Made by a program: the position numbers and the translations under genes. This document shows positions 12,484 to 24,382 of a stretch of 64,000 nucleotides of DNA, piece after piece. The notes under the pieces are model-generated. The model was given only the letters and a program-made list of their open reading frames with translations, was not told where the DNA came from and made no database searches. The DNA is from Bemisia tabaci. Lineage: Eukaryota; Arthropoda; Insecta; Hemiptera; Aleyrodidae. Positions within the stretch are counted from its first letter, which is position 1; every line of letters begins with the position of its first letter. The DNA lies in contig NC_092796.1 of NCBI RefSeq assembly GCF_918797505.1, positions 31,816,098-31,880,097 on the forward strand, given 5' to 3'.

Positions 12484-12719
12484 TTAACAGAAAGGAACCA
12501 AGCCACATCAGCTATTGCCAAGTTTAACGGGGCAATTGAATTTTTTACGAGAGAACATTTGTTCGGATTTCTTGGAAAATTTTAAGGAATTTGCTTCGCA
12601 CCATGGATAATTTTCACTGAAATTTGCACGAAAATCCGCACAACCGTTTTCATGTAAAAAATTAAATTGCCCAATTAAATTTGGCAATAGCTGATGTGGC
12701 TCGGTTCCTTTCTGTTTAA
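12484..12719. mobile_element. Palindromic MITE (AACAGAAAGGAACC)
   Basis: TAACAGAAAGGAACCAAGCC to GCTCGGTTCCTTTCTGTTTA; arms of about 70 bp including CACATCAGCTATTGCCAA. Confidence 0.75.
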
Positions 12720-12757
12720 TGCGGTCCATTTTTTGTATTTTGTACGTTTTTTACAGA

Positions 12758-12903
12758 ATTTGGCAACACCGGATTCCCTCCATTTAAACCTATGTTAAAT
12801 AATCGATTCTTGTCGGGGCACTTGGCTCCGACAAGAATCGATGCATTTCCATAGGTTTAGATGGGGCAAAAACAATGTTGCCAATTTGCTGGATCCGCTA
12901 ATG
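12758..12903. mobile_element. Family B copy 1 (palindromic GGATCCGC element)
   Basis: Core GGCAACACCGGATTCCCTCC and right end TTTGCTGGATCCGCTAATG; the left tip is lost. Family B shares the TTTAAACCTATG and AATCGAT core with family A but has CA-GGCGGATCC termini and a GTCGGAGCACCTGGCCCCTCC loop-type centre. Confidence 0.7.
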
Positions 12904-13747
12904 ATCAACTTACGTTTAATTCAGAGCCCGGTGAGGCACGACCCAAAGCTTGTGGAAAATATACGCGTTACGTCACTAATGGCTTTATCAAAAATAATAA
13001 CATCGAGCGAAGATGTGCAACGTCGCAATGGAGGATACGCGTTTTTTACTTAATCCGCATCCGTCTCAGTAGACGTGACAACGCAGTTATAATCCGCGGC
13101 ATTACCCCGCTGTTTATTTATTTGTATTTATTTTCCCTCTTTATCTCCCAACCTGTGCGTATATTTTAAGCACCCGCTGCTCCTTTTGTTTCAGTTTATG
13201 GCTTTATACCCCTGTAAATTTATCCCTTTTGTCCAGCTCGGCTGCGCACACCTAACCCCCCCCCCCCCCCCGCCACAGTCCTCATCCGTCTCCGTTTTTT
13301 TTTTATATTCTTTGCTTTGTTTGCTTCTTATTCTCCTGGATTCAATTTGTAGCGGAGCTTGTTTGGGATTTTAGTGAGTGTTGTGTTTTCGGTGTTGCGG
13401 AGCCTCTTTTGCATGCAACGTCGATCTTGATTTAATGGCTGTTTGGGTTGCAGTGAGCCGCGGTTCATTTTCTTATCGAATCTCGAGGTCTTAAATTATG
13501 GCTGCTTCTCTATCTTCGATGTTACCGCCCTTTCGGGATCTCCGGTCCGGTCTCTTCAAAACTTACCTCCGTGTTTCGGGGTGTGGTCTGCGCCGTATTT
13601 TGTGGTCCGCCAGCGTGCTTTTAGACTGTGCCCTGGGATCAGTGTAAAAGACCGTATGAAAAAAGGGGCAACCTCTGGAATGTCATACAGGATGACCCGA
13701 AAATATAAACACCCTTAAATTTGTCAAAAACAGTTGCTAATGCTTGC
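12904..13747. other. No gene seen
   Basis: A poly-C run is at about 13255-13272; short frames only. Confidence 0.5.
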
Positions 13748-13973
13748 ACTGGAAAAAAAACACATTGGATCTAGAGTCTAGACTCTTGAAAACATTGACA
13801 AGAAAAAATAATCTTTATTCAATCGGATTTTTGCTAGAATCAAAACGAAATCCGCTTAAATTAAGAGACTTGGTTCTTGATTTAGCTAGATTCTGATTGA
13901 ATCAAGAGTACTTTTTCTTGTCGATGTTTTTAAGAGTCTGGACTCTCGATCCAATGTGTTTTTGTTTCCAGTG
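13748..13973. mobile_element. Family D copy 2
   Basis: CACTGGAAAAAAAACACATT to GTTTCCAGTG with the same internal arms. Confidence 0.8.
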
Positions 13974-14089
13974 TGCGATTGCATTTGTACTTCACTGGGT
14001 TACCAAATTCAAAAAGTGAGGAAAAGGTGCCCTCATTAGAATACACGAACAAGTGTTATGTCGTATTTCGAAGTTCGCAACTGTTTCCG

Positions 14090-14203
14090 AGCAATTAAAT
14101 AATCGATTCTTGTCGGAGCACCCGGCCCCTCCAAGAATCCATATATTTCCATAGGTTTAAATGGAGAAAAACAATGTTGCCAATTCGCTGGATCCGCTAA
14201 TGA
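14090..14203. mobile_element. Family B copy 2, left-truncated
   Basis: Begins inside the element at TTAAATAATCGATTCTTGTC and ends GCTGGATCCGCTAATG. Confidence 0.7.
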
Positions 14204-14715
14204 AGAAATGGAAATGGAAAGGTGGAAGGTTGCATACACTGATCAGTGATCAGCAACAACATACTTGACTGACACCGTATACTTGCGGCTGCCCCAGACA
14301 CTTTACTCTCTCGCTCAATGCAAATAACAAAATAAACAAGCAAACTAATCGTTAACGAAACTGAGATCTGAAGTCTTGGAATCAAATGATCAGTATGCGA
14401 ACAATATAATATGAACACATCGTCGCCTTCCTGACATAAAGACGTGCTTACACTTCGCGATGAGCCCTGCGGCCCATGTAACTCGATGCTTTCCCGGGCC
14501 CATCTCAAAATTCACTTAGGTCCTTTTTTCAGCCAAGCGATAGCATATTACTGGTGGCATGTGGCAATGCAAGACGTGCTAATGAGTAAAGCAATTCCTT
14601 CCTCGAGAGTCCAGCAAGGATCTGCTCGGTGCACGTGCCGCCTGAAAGCGTCTGCACACGACGTGAAATTTTCCCACACTCTCCGTGTGATTCGATCGAC
14701 ATCGATTTGATCGAT
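14204..14715. other. No gene seen
   Basis: Overlapping short frames of about 100 codons on both strands, none recognised. Confidence 0.5.
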
Positions 14716-14780
14716 AAGCCCGTGAATCTATCGACAAACCTGTGAATCGATCGTGTAACCCGTGAATCGATCGAATGGAG
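14716..14780. repeat. Short tandem motif CCCGTGAATCGATCG, about four units
   Basis: CCCGTGAATCTATCG, CCTGTGAATCGATCG, CCCGTGAATCGATCG follow each other after GATTTGATCGATAAG. Confidence 0.7.
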
Positions 14781-15204
14781 AATTCGCAGGTGTCTGAAAT
14801 TTTGTAAATGTCATCTTCATATCGATACTGCTGGGAAAACTGAGCTCAAGGGTATCCTTGGTTTCTAAATCGAACAATGGAGAATTTGCAAGGGTCTGAA
14901 ATTTGATGAATTTCCTGTTTAAGTGGAATCCTTTGAGTGAACTGAACACGAAGATACCCTTGATTCATAAATTGAGCAATTATTAGAGGAGATATGACAA
15001 AATAACCGATTCTGCTAGAATACATGTGTTTAAATGGGAAATGCCGCCAGATGACGTCACAAGGCGGCACATTTTCTCACTTTTAAATCAATTTTTCTCC
15101 AATTTCCCATGTCAGAATGGTTTTTATTTTTCGATCCAACAGACACCGGATTTTGATAATTTGTCGATCGAATCGCTGTCGTTCGGTTTACGCTGATCAA
15201 TTTA

Positions 15205-15431
15205 CACTGGAAAAAAACACATTGGATCTAAAGTCCAGACTCTTGAAAACATTGACAAGAAAAAATACTCTTGATTCAATCGGATTTTTACTTGACTCAA
15301 AACGAAATCCGCTTAAATTAAGAGGCTTGGTTCTTGATTTAAGCTAGATTCTGATTGAATCAAGAAAACTTTTTCTTGTCGATGTTTTAAAGAGTCTGGA
15401 CTCTAGATCCAATGTGTTTTTTTTCCAAGTG
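15205..15431. mobile_element. Family D copy 3, flanked by about 88-bp direct repeats
   Basis: CACTGGAAAAAAACACATTG to TTTTTCCAAGTG. The sequence before it (15118-15204) is repeated, diverged, after it (15433-15520): both contain AATTTGTCGAT and CACGCTGATC / TACGCTGATC. Confidence 0.8.
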
Positions 15432-15520
15432 CATGGTTTCATTGTTCGATCTAACGGACGCCGGTTTTTAATAATTTGTCGATTTATGTCGATCGGTTCA
15501 CGCTGATCCATTCACGTTTT

Positions 15521-16061
15521 TATGTTCCGACGGATTCATGTCAATCGAATCCATATCCTCCCATACTGGAGATACTATTCCTCCTAAGGAACGGCAATGA
15601 GTAGAGCCCTGAATGTAACTCGGAAATCTGTGTAAAAAATTAAGGATGGGCGACTCCTCGCTCGCGGCGACCAGGCAGCGAGGAGCGGAGGGGCTGTTGG
15701 CGGTTGGCGTCGGCGGGCGTTGGATCGGTGAATCCAATTAGAATAGGGTCTGTCGGAACGATGCTCCGGGGACTCATTTCAAGTTGTTTAGAAGCGACTC
15801 TATCTCCGACTTCGCCACCTCCACCCGCCACCCCCAACCCCATCCCCGTCCCCACCCCCGCCCGCATTACCAGTTTTTAAACGGCTGTAACAACTGTAAC
15901 GGCCGCAGTACCAGTGCCACACACCACACGCGGGATTCCACTCTTCTCTCCACTGGAATTCACCCGCCGAAGCGATAACTCGTGTGCAGAGCGGAACATT
16001 TTATAAAATATTTATTCGCGTGAAATTTCACGCAATTTTTAAACAATTTGAACAAGCAGTG
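15521..16061. other. GC-rich unique stretch, no gene identified
   Basis: A CCCCAxCCCC-type tract is at 15825-15865. Frames on both strands are compositionally biased. Confidence 0.4.
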
Positions 16062-16291
16062 CACTGAAGAAAAAAAACACATTGGATCCAGAGTCCAGAC
16101 TCTTAAAAACATCGACAAGTAGAAATACTCTTGATTCAATCGGATTTTTGCTTACATCAAGAACCAAGCCTCTTAATTTGAGCGGATTTCCTTTTGATTT
16201 AAGCAAAAGCCTGATTGAACCAAGAGTATTTTTTCTTGTCCTTTTTTTTCAAGAGTCTGAACTCTATATCCAATGTGGTTTTTTTCCAGTG
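16062..16291. mobile_element. Family D copy 4
   Basis: CACTGAAGAAAAAAAACACA to TTTTTTTCCAGTG; internal arms more diverged. Confidence 0.75.
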
Positions 16292-16853
16292 TGAAAGCTT
16301 TGTGTAAAATGGGAAAAAATTACTTTTTTTTAAAAAAAAACTCACCACTTTCACTTGATATATATTTTATGTCGATGCGTTTCGAGACCGATTCGAGGTC
16401 CCTCCCTCAGGACGTGCGTGCGACGCGACTGATTCCGCGGTCATTTCATGAAAGTTGAAGATTTTTGGGATGCTTTCAGGAGACCAAGGAACGCCGTAAA
16501 ACAGTGATTCTCGATTTTAACAGTAGATTCGCTCTCTAGTAAAAAAAAGAAAAAAAATCAAATAAATTTTGCGGGATGATTTATTTCATTTTTGAGTCAA
16601 TAAACGGCGTGAGACTTCATTATAATCAACCATAAGTTTAACCGTTGAATATGGAAGTTAGCACATTGAACTTTATAACAGCTTTTTCTGAAAGCCAAAG
16701 CTTTGAATCACCCTAGTCGCGCTTCAATTTGACATTTTAAAGCATTAACCATGTTAAAATTGCGGAACGCTCCTCAAACCAGTGGTGCCAATATTTCGAT
16801 TCTGAGACCAATAAAACATGTAGTTCAAAATCATCCCTTGAGTACGTGGTAGG

Positions 16854-17573
16854 CAGGGCCGGATTAAGGGGGTGGCCACATGGGCCGCGGCCCATGGCGG
16901 CAAATCTAGGGGGCGGCAAATTTTGCAATTTTTTTAAATGTAGGTATAAAAAAAAATTACAGACGAGAAAATGCTACAAAATCTCTCATTTCCTGAGAGA
17001 ATAGTAATTTCTAATTTTGTCGTCTTTCAGTGATGCAAGAGACAGCACCTTTAATTAGTCGAGTTAAGGGAGAAACCAAACACGCAATTTGGCCTGGAAG
17101 GGCGCGACTTAGGGAGAAATGATAACGAGGACTTGAAATGAAAAGGAGAAGCCCTCGGCGCGGCAATCGGCATGTAACACATATTAGCGCCTACAAGACT
17201 GCACGAATACTTCACGCATTGCGCCAAACACGGTGCGGTCGGCGCGGAGCGGCGGCGGAAGTTAAAATCATTAAACCAAATTTTGTGTTTGTTCTTTCAT
17301 AATGTTTTCGTTCATTTCTTATGAATGGAAGGCCTTGTCCATTAGAGATAGGTTTACGAAACTTGACTTTCGCGCAAAGTTCCGTGACCTTTTGATAGTT
17401 TTGTTGACAGGGCTTTCCCAAAAAATGTGTTCAACACGAGTAAACGCGTCTTATGCACCCCTCCCCCGCTGGCACGTTCACTTAATGGTTTTTATTGATG
17501 TTTCAAAACGAATGAGAAGGGGGTGGCAAAATAAAGGCGGCCCACCGGCGGCAAGTAGGAAAATCCGGCCCCG
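16854..17573. mobile_element. Family F copy 1, non-autonomous hAT-like element
   Basis: Starts CAGGGCCGGATTAAGGGGGT and ends ATCCGGCCCCG. The 8-bp target duplication GTGGTAGG is at 16846-16853 and 17574-17581. It contains one copy of the GCGCCTACAAGACTGCA unit (about 17186-17265). No transposase was seen. Confidence 0.8.
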
Positions 17574-17581
17574 GTGGTAGG

Positions 17582-18602
17582 GTTTGGATGAAATTTTTCT
17601 TCTCTGCGTATTATATGGTCAATAGTAGAAGATAAACGTAAATTATTGTTACTAACGGTTTATAGAACTACGTTTTTCCTCAGACTTTTTTCATGCACAG
17701 TTTTAGATTCACCATTGTTCGACTTTCAAACCATCGAGCCAGCTCACAAAGGCTTTACCAGTCGTTGTGCCTACCTTAGTAGTTTAAAATTATTCAGCTA
17801 AGATAGAATTTTTAGCGCCTTGTTGTCAATTTGGTCATCCTATGGTCCTTGACTTTAACTTGTATAAACTAGTAATGTATTTAATTGTATACATTTGAAA
17901 AATTATTTCTGTACCCCTTTGGCAGTCCTCTGGTTCGAAACAGAGTTTTAACCTCTGGTTATTGCCTTCAATTTGAATGATGAGCTCTTGTCACAAGTTT
18001 AAATATAATTGAGAATTAAATATTGCTGCGGCTATATACAGTGTCGAGAGCGAAGACGAAATTTCCTAGTTATTGCTGTCATACTTCAAAACTTGAAAAT
18101 GATCATATTTTCATCAATGTTTATAATATTTTTCTCTTTTCTTTTCTTTTTTTTTCATGTAAACGATCATCTTCTAAGAACACGATGATGACCACGATGA
18201 TCGTGAGTACTTAATGTTTAATTCGAGCTAAATTAATTTAATTAAAATGGGAATGGGATTTACATTTATGGTCACCGGAGCGTCTAAGACCCAGTGCAGT
18301 GATCCGATGATAAAAAATTACAAGCATTTAGTTAAAAGAATCTTTCCAAATTCATGTAGACTTCCCGTTCTCAATACGAGCTTGAGTGACTTTTCTCATC
18401 GTAGGGAAGAATTACTTTTTCCCTTATTCATTTGGCTGTCGTCGCATGCATCGCAAAAAAGTAAATAAAATGTCAAATACGAACAAAGATCAACTTGGGT
18501 TTTTTCCGTTCGTGGGAAAGGGCGAAAGAGTACTTCAATTCTATCTCTTGTACACGGTAAAACATTTTTTGGCAATATCTGCACATTATAAAGTTTTGCT
18601 CC
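17582..18602. other. No gene seen
   Basis: AT-rich, short frames only. Confidence 0.6.
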
Positions 18603-18878
18603 AGCGGGCCGATTATTGAAATTGATAGACAAAGCTATAGACAAAGACGACAAAAGGGATTTGGAGGGATCCTATTGGTGGAAGCAGGTGGTGGCAATGG
18701 ACATAGGAGGTAGGTAATAGACTAACTAACGGCAACCCACTGAAGACCCGACAGTTAGTCCATCATTTTCTTCCTTAGTCTATATGAGAACCAACCATGT
18801 CAACCTATAGGATCGCTCCATACTTCCTATGTTTCTTTGTCTATCGGTTTGCCCATCAGTTTCAATAATCGGCCCGCT
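18603..18878. mobile_element. Family E copy 1 (TATAGACAAAG palindrome)
   Basis: AGCGGGCCGATTATTGAAAT to its inverse; arms carry GATAGACAAAGC and GGATCCTATTGGTGGAAGC. Confidence 0.75.
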
Positions 18879-18897
18879 CTGGAGCGGTGATTCTCAG

Positions 18898-19138
18898 CGC
18901 CACGCAGTGGATCGAATCAATGAAAGAGGTCGGACATGACATTTTTGACTAAAACTGAAAGTTTTAATGTTTTTTTCGTCACATTTTACATTTCAAGGTA
19001 GGCTTGTAGCAGAAAAATTCTCGAGGAAACCAATGGAACCACTTTTAGAACATCGAAATTTTGTATTGACGGAGTCATGAGCGTTTAAAGTTTCCGTATT
19101 TTATCCAACCTCTCCTATCGACTCGATCCACTGTGCGC
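18898..19138. mobile_element. Family H copy 1
   Basis: GCCACGCAGTGGATCGAATC to CGACTCGATCCACTGTGCG. Arms include AGGTCGGACATGA. A conserved GGAACCACTTTTAGA lies near the centre. Confidence 0.7.
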
Positions 19139-19227
19139 CGTCTGCCCGCGGAGCACTGTAAAACTGTCGAAAGCTCGGTTCTCCACACAGAGCTTCAGCC
19201 AGAACCGAGGATCTCGCCTTCAGCAAC

Positions 19228-19352
19228 TACTTCTATCAAACGGAACTACATGTGCATTGAGACATGAGCCCTGAGACCCATAAGAACATGTGCATAACAG
19301 GGCTCATGCATGTCATAATGCATATAGTCCTGTCTGATAGAAATACGTCCAT
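19228..19352. mobile_element. Family K variant, left tip decayed
   Basis: Arms CTTCTATCAAACGGAACTAC and CTGATAGAAATACGTCC enclose two ATGAGCCCTG-type repeats. Confidence 0.6.
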
Positions 19353-19377
19353 GTCATTCGATAACGAGTCAACAATC

Positions 19378-19895
19378 CAGGCGATCTGCCGTGATAATGA
19401 AGAACACCATATGAGCCTTCAGACGTTGCCAAGTTTTCTTCGATAAAAACAGAATTTACCGGGCAAATTGCGAATATTCTCTTCCAAAATTGTCGGACAA
19501 TTTTGTACGCTATTTACTCAAAAATAATTGAAAATGCCAAGGAAGAATATATGCATGAAAGTTGTCAAAAATCCATGTTTTATCCAGGGACATTCGGCAA
19601 CTCTCGAATGTTCATACGGCGTTCTTCCTTAGCATTACTGCCGTGCTAAGGAAGAATACCGTATGAACATCCGAGAGTTGCCAAATTTCCTTCGATGAAG
19701 CATGTATTTTTGACGAAATGTATGCATATTTTCCCCTGAAACTTGCAGGCATTTTAGATTAAATTGCGCACAACATTATGCGTGAAAATTTTGGAAACAA
19801 ATATTCACAATTTTCTCAGTGAAGTTGATTTTTATTGGAGGAAATTTGGCAACGTCTGAAGGTTCATACGGCGTTCCTCCTTAGCACGGCGGCGC
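19378..19895. mobile_element. Family C copies in opposed orientation
   Basis: One element ends TTCTTCCTTAGCA near 19635 and a second begins TGCCGTGCTAAGGAAGAATA at about 19642, ending CTCCTTAGCACGGCGG near 19893. Confidence 0.65.
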
Positions 19896-20226
19896 TGACC
19901 CTTGTGCGCCGGCCGCGATTTCGGCCGAAGGGTGCCTCGCGCTCTCAAAGGCGGTTCATTCCGCTCACTCCCCTAGCCAAGGGTTGAAGGCTGCGGCTTT
20001 GTAATTAATATTGAGCGGTGATTTATTGCAACAAGTTAATGTAACTATTATCTCTTTCGCGGCTCTGGAGCTCGACAAAACTGTCCCTTTAATTGTCGCC
20101 AACCTCATTTTGTCCCCGCCTTAAACCGCCTTCCCCGTTAGAGTCCCCGCGTCTCTGGAGGCCTCTGCCCCACCGCTTAACGCCGCTCCTCGTTTGTTTT
20201 TACGCCAGCTTTTGTCGACCTCCGGT
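19896..20226. other. GC-rich unique stretch
   Basis: Contains TTGTAATTAATATTG and GATTTATTGCAAC, which resemble homeodomain binding sites. A regulatory role is only a guess. Confidence 0.3.
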
Positions 20227-20505
20227 GGGTCGATTATTGAACTTTATAGACAAAGCTTTAGACAAAGAAGACATAAGCAGTGTAGAGCGGTCCTATTGGT
20301 TGAAATGGGTGGTTCTTATGGACTTAAGGGGTAAATGATACACCAACTATCGGGTCCTTCGTGGGCGTGGGTTGCCGATAGTTAGTCTATTACCTACCTC
20401 CTTTGTCCGTATTGCAACCACCCTTTCCACCAATAGGATCCCTCCAATTCCTTTTTGTCTTCTTTGTCTATTGCTTTGTCTATCAATTTCAATAGTCAGT
20501 CTACA
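20227..20505. mobile_element. Family E copy 2
   Basis: GGTCGATTATTGAACTTTAT arm and its inverse with CCTATTGGTTGAAATGGGTG inside. Confidence 0.7.
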
Positions 20506-20607
20506 GGTCTCTTTCAAGACCCTGAGCCGTATTCAAAGTCGCTCCTTAGAGTCGCTCCTCTTTTTCGAAAGCCTCATCTTAATCTTAACATTATTATAAA
20601 ATTGGAT

Positions 20608-20769
20608 CATTGGTAGATCGAGCAAATAGGCAACATTGTTTTCCTCCATTTAAACCTATGGAAATGTATCGATTCTTGGAGGGGCCAGGTGCTCTAACGA
20701 GAATCGATTATTTAACATAAGTTTAAACGGAGATAATCCGGTGTTGCCAGATTGCTGGATCCGCCTCTG
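20608..20769. mobile_element. Family B copy 3
   Basis: Both arms present (AGCAAATAGGCAACATTG and GCTGGATCCGCCTCTG); flanks AATTGGAT / AGATGGAT. Confidence 0.7.
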
Positions 20770-20844
20770 AGATGGATTCAAGTCAAATTGCGATGCGAAC
20801 GGCGAGTCCGTTCGCGAGGGGTCCGGTACCAATCATAGACCATA

Positions 20845-21097
20845 GGCGGCTCCAAGGGAGGGAGGAGTACCCCCCTTCCGTTTGCCCGAAAAAAGGAATG
20901 AAGAAAAAAGGAAGAAAAAAAAGGAAGGAATGGAGGAAAGAAGTATGAAGCACGCTTATATTTGGTACTAATAATTGTGACGAAATTGGCTCAAAATGCA
21001 TATCATTAGATGCTTTCAAATCTTGAAAATTTTCCGGGGAGCCCCCCGGACCCCCTTACCCCCTTCCACCCGTTTGAAGTGTCTGGATCCGCCACTG
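20845..21097. repeat. Family I copy 2, reverse orientation
   Basis: CATAGGCGGCTCCAAGGGAG, a GGAAG-rich tract, GAAATTGGCTCAAAATGCAT, and CGTTTGAAGTGTCTGGATCC at the right. Confidence 0.65.
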
Positions 21098-21298
21098 TAA
21101 CCTATCGGCACGTCGCGTATAGTTCGGGAAAATTGTCTCTGAATTCCGCTTTGCCGATTTTTCCTGGCTCGAAAACGGGATATCCAGGTCAGCCGTGGCA
21201 TGCACTGGGATTTCTTTGTTTGCAGCGGAAAGTTTTCGATGAGCCACTTACTTAGTAATAAAGGGGACCTCTCAATGTAATTAATCAATGACGTCATT

Positions 21299-21463
21299 TA
21301 GTGGCGTGGCGTGCTTTGCGATACATCGATTGTTATGCCATTTAAACCTATGGAAAAGGATCGATAAACAGGGTGTTCGCAGCGAACACTTTAATTATCT
21401 ATTCTTCTCCATAGGTTTGAATGGCATAACAATCGATACATCGCAATGCACGCCACGCCACTG
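21299..21463. mobile_element. Family A copy 4
   Basis: Both termini present; duplication ACGTCATT on both sides. The two arms are close to a perfect hairpin. Confidence 0.85.
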
Positions 21464-21471
21464 ACGTCATT

Positions 21472-22329
21472 CAATTCCAAATTCGTTTGCAAAAATACAT
21501 AAGCCGTTTCCCGATTTGAAAGAGGTCAACTCCATTGCAATCTGCAGTGTTTGCGTCGGTAATTTGTCAATTATTTTGCTCCGATCTCCTCTCCTTGCTC
21601 TGTCTCATTATTTTTTTCTTTTTCAACTTCCGAGCTCATGTATCCTCTCTCTACCTTACCCTTAACAGTCTGATTTCATTCTCCAATCCTCGATCTACCG
21701 ACTTCTCATGAAGGATGGGTACGATGGCGTTTCCATTGAATAACAAACTGTTCATATACGTTAATTAGTGCCGGCGTTTTTTCGTGTTTGCTATCTGTGT
21801 GAGGATCTTACCGGGTGCCTCATTATTTGCTTCCTTCGCTCGTAAAAATTTGCACGGCTCGTGAATTTGACCCTCAGTCCGCAAATAGACGTAACTTCGT
21901 TTTTGCGCGCGCGTTCTGGAAAGCGTGGAATCATGTGGGTGATGGCGGGACTCATTTTGTCATGTAGTTACGCTCTTTGGCCAACAGAGCGGCGGATTTT
22001 AGATTTCATGAGACGAAGAAAAATAGAGGATATAAAACGAAAATAAATTAAATCCTGCTTTTTATCCATTCATAATTCCGGAACGCTCAAGTTTTTCCGT
22101 TACCACTTTGTTGGTGCAAGTTCGAAAACACGTATCTCGAAATGCCATGTTGCAGATGTTCTAACCTTTCATGGCTGAAGTCGAAAACCACTATTTTTTT
22201 CCTCGAAATACCTGCCTCTTTTTTAGTTATTCGACTGGAAACCAGCCAGCTTTAATGCTCGAAAATTTCGCAGAATACTCCACAGAAAATACAACTATGG
22301 AAGTTTCCAATGGATCATGGTGATTACTA
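21472..22329. other. No gene seen
   Basis: A short frame at 21861-22046 is not convincing. Confidence 0.55.
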
Positions 22330-23505
22330 GCATGCCAAGGAAAAACGCAGTATGAACATTCGAAAGTTGCCTGATTTATTTTGTCGAATATATTTATTTT
22401 GGAGGATAGTTATATTATAAGTGTATCTATCCTTGAAATATTCAGATACTTTAGATCAGGGCCGGATTTAGGGGGTAGTCACATGGGCCGCGGCCCATGG
22501 CGGCAAATTTAGGGGGCGGCAACTTTTGTATTTTTTTAAAATTTAGGTATGAAAAAAAATTGGATTCAGAGAAAAAATTACGAACGAGAAAAGGCGACAA
22601 AATCTCGCATTTCCTGAGAATATAGTAATTTCTAATTTTGTCGTCTTTAAGTTATACAAGAAGCAGCACCTTTACTTAGTCCAGTTAAGAGAGAAACGAA
22701 ACACGCAATTTGGCTTCGGGCGGCGCGATGCGGCGGTGCAGAGAACAATGATGACGAGAACTTAAGATGAAAAGGAAAAGCCCTCGGTGCGGCAGTTGGC
22801 ATGTTACACATATTAGCACCTGCAAGACTGCATGAATACTTCACGCATTGCGTCAAACACAGTGCGGTAAGCAGCGGTCGGCTTGAAACGCACAGCGCCT
22901 ACAAGACCGCATGAATACTTTACGCATTGCGTCAAATACAATGCGGTCAGCGTGAAACGCATAGCGCCTACGAGGCTTCATGGATACTTCACGCACAACA
23001 GCGGTCGGCGTGGAACGCATAGCGCCTACAAGACTGTAGGAATACTTCAAGCATTGCACCAAACACAGTGCGGTCAGCGCGGCGCGGCGGCGGAAGTTAA
23101 AATTATTATTTATGTTTGTCCTCGCATAATTTTTTCGTTCATTTCTTCCACATGAAAGGTCTTGTCCACACAGAGATAGTTTGTTAGTAGTGTTGACAGG
23201 GCTTCCGCAAAAAAAATGTGTCCAACACGAGGAACCGCGTCTTATGCACCCCTCCCCCTCCGGCATGTTCACTTGATGGTTTTAATTGATGTTTCGAAAC
23301 GAATGAGAAGGTGGCGGCAAAATACAGGCGGCCCATGGGCGGCAAGTAGGTAAATCCGGCCCTGCTTTAGGTTAAGTTACGAATGAAATCCTCTAAAAAT
23401 TTAGAAGCAAAATACTCACAAATTACATCAAGTATTCGTACGTTATCGAGGGAAATTTGGAAACGTCTGGCGGCTCATAGTGCGCTCTTCCTTAGCACGG
23501 CAGAT
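22330..23505. mobile_element. Family C copy interrupted by family F copy 2
   Basis: Left half 22330-22456 (GCATGCCAAGGAAAAACGCA); right half 23365-23505 (CTTCCTTAGCACGGCAG). Confidence 0.7.
22457..23364. mobile_element. Family F copy 2, hAT-like, inserted into a family C element
   Basis: Starts CAGGGCCGGATTTAGGGGGT and ends AATCCGGCCCTG; target duplication CTTTAGAT / CTTTAGGT. It interrupts a family C palindrome whose halves lie at 22330-22456 and 23365-23505. It is longer than copy 1 because the internal 65-bp unit is amplified to four or five copies (about 22797-23095). Confidence 0.8.
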
Positions 23506-23686
23506 TACTGTCCTAACTCAAAGTACAAGATAAATTCTGCAACTTAAAATTGTCATAATTCCAGTTAGGTTCGACATTTTGGGCGTTTTTTTAAGCCGAA
23601 AGCACTCCTCCAAGACTAAGCAGTGTTACTGGAAGCGGTACTAAAAAGTTTTAAACCTGCAACAGGCAGGGTTCGTAAAATGATAG

Positions 23687-23759
23687 CGCCCGAACTGGGA
23701 CTTGAACCCAGGACCCTTAGGTTAAAAGCCTAATGCTCTACCGACTGAGCTATCCGGGC
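23687..23759 (-). tRNA. tRNA-Lys (anticodon TTT), nuclear/cytosolic type
   Basis: 73 nt with a complete cloverleaf: acceptor GCCCGGA pairs with TTCGGGC, the D arm is TAGCTCAGTCGGTAGAGC, the anticodon stem TTAGG/CCTAA holds loop CTTTTAA, and the T arm contains GGTTCAAGTCC. A run of four T follows 6 bp downstream on the - strand, a normal RNA polymerase III terminator. The A and B boxes are intact, so it is probably functional. No intron. Confidence 0.95.
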
Positions 23760-23898
23760 TACATGGAAAAAAATACTGCAACTTATTAATTTTGATTTAT
23801 TATTATTAGGTATTACTGAATTACTTTTTACTTTTTATTACTTTTTTTTGTCTACTGCGCAGCGCCGCATTATGACGTGAGCGTTGGAGCTTTTATTT

Positions 23899-24043
23899 GG
23901 ACTGCATTTTGCAATTTGGAATCATAAATTCTGGCTCTTCGGGAAAAACACTTATATGTGCATAGGGAAACTAATGGCATATATACGTTTTTTCTAAACC
24001 GGGCTAGAATTTATAGTTCCAAATTGCATGCAAAATTTAGTCC
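23899..24043. mobile_element. Family Z copy 1 (GGACTGCATTTTGCAATTTG)
   Basis: Hairpin with AATCATAAATTCTGG and its inverse; flanks TATTT / ATTTA. Related copies are at 56506-56641 and, diverged, 46708-46865. Confidence 0.7.
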
Positions 24044-24180
24044 ATTTATTCCTCTTCGGCGGAAAGGTATCTCCTCTTGGGGACGATGTTTCCTTGGTGA
24101 AATTTGTTTTTTACCCTTTATTTGTTAGCAGATCGACCTGAATATAAAGAATCGATTTTTCATGTGAACTTACATATGCC

Positions 24181-24310
24181 TGTGTCACACTATCAAAGCT
24201 AGCCATCAAAATATCAATGTCAGGTGTTGTGATTGGTTTATTCGATGACTTGGACCAATCACAGCACTTGACCTTGACATTTTGATGGAGTATTTTGATA
24301 GTGTGACACA
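24181..24310. mobile_element. 130-bp palindromic MITE
   Basis: TGTGTCACACTATCAAAGCT to TTTGATAGTGTGACACA; arms ATTTTGATG / CATCAAAATATC within. Confidence 0.75.
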
Positions 24311-24382
24311 CGCTTTAGGAGAAATGCAATTTTCTCAACTCGCGGGAATCGCTACAGATTAACAGATAGTTGGACAGAGCAA

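Noticed and set aside
22853..23272. 139-codon - strand frame with repeated RRxAF motifs
   Set aside because: It is the translation of the tandem 65-bp units inside family F copy 2.
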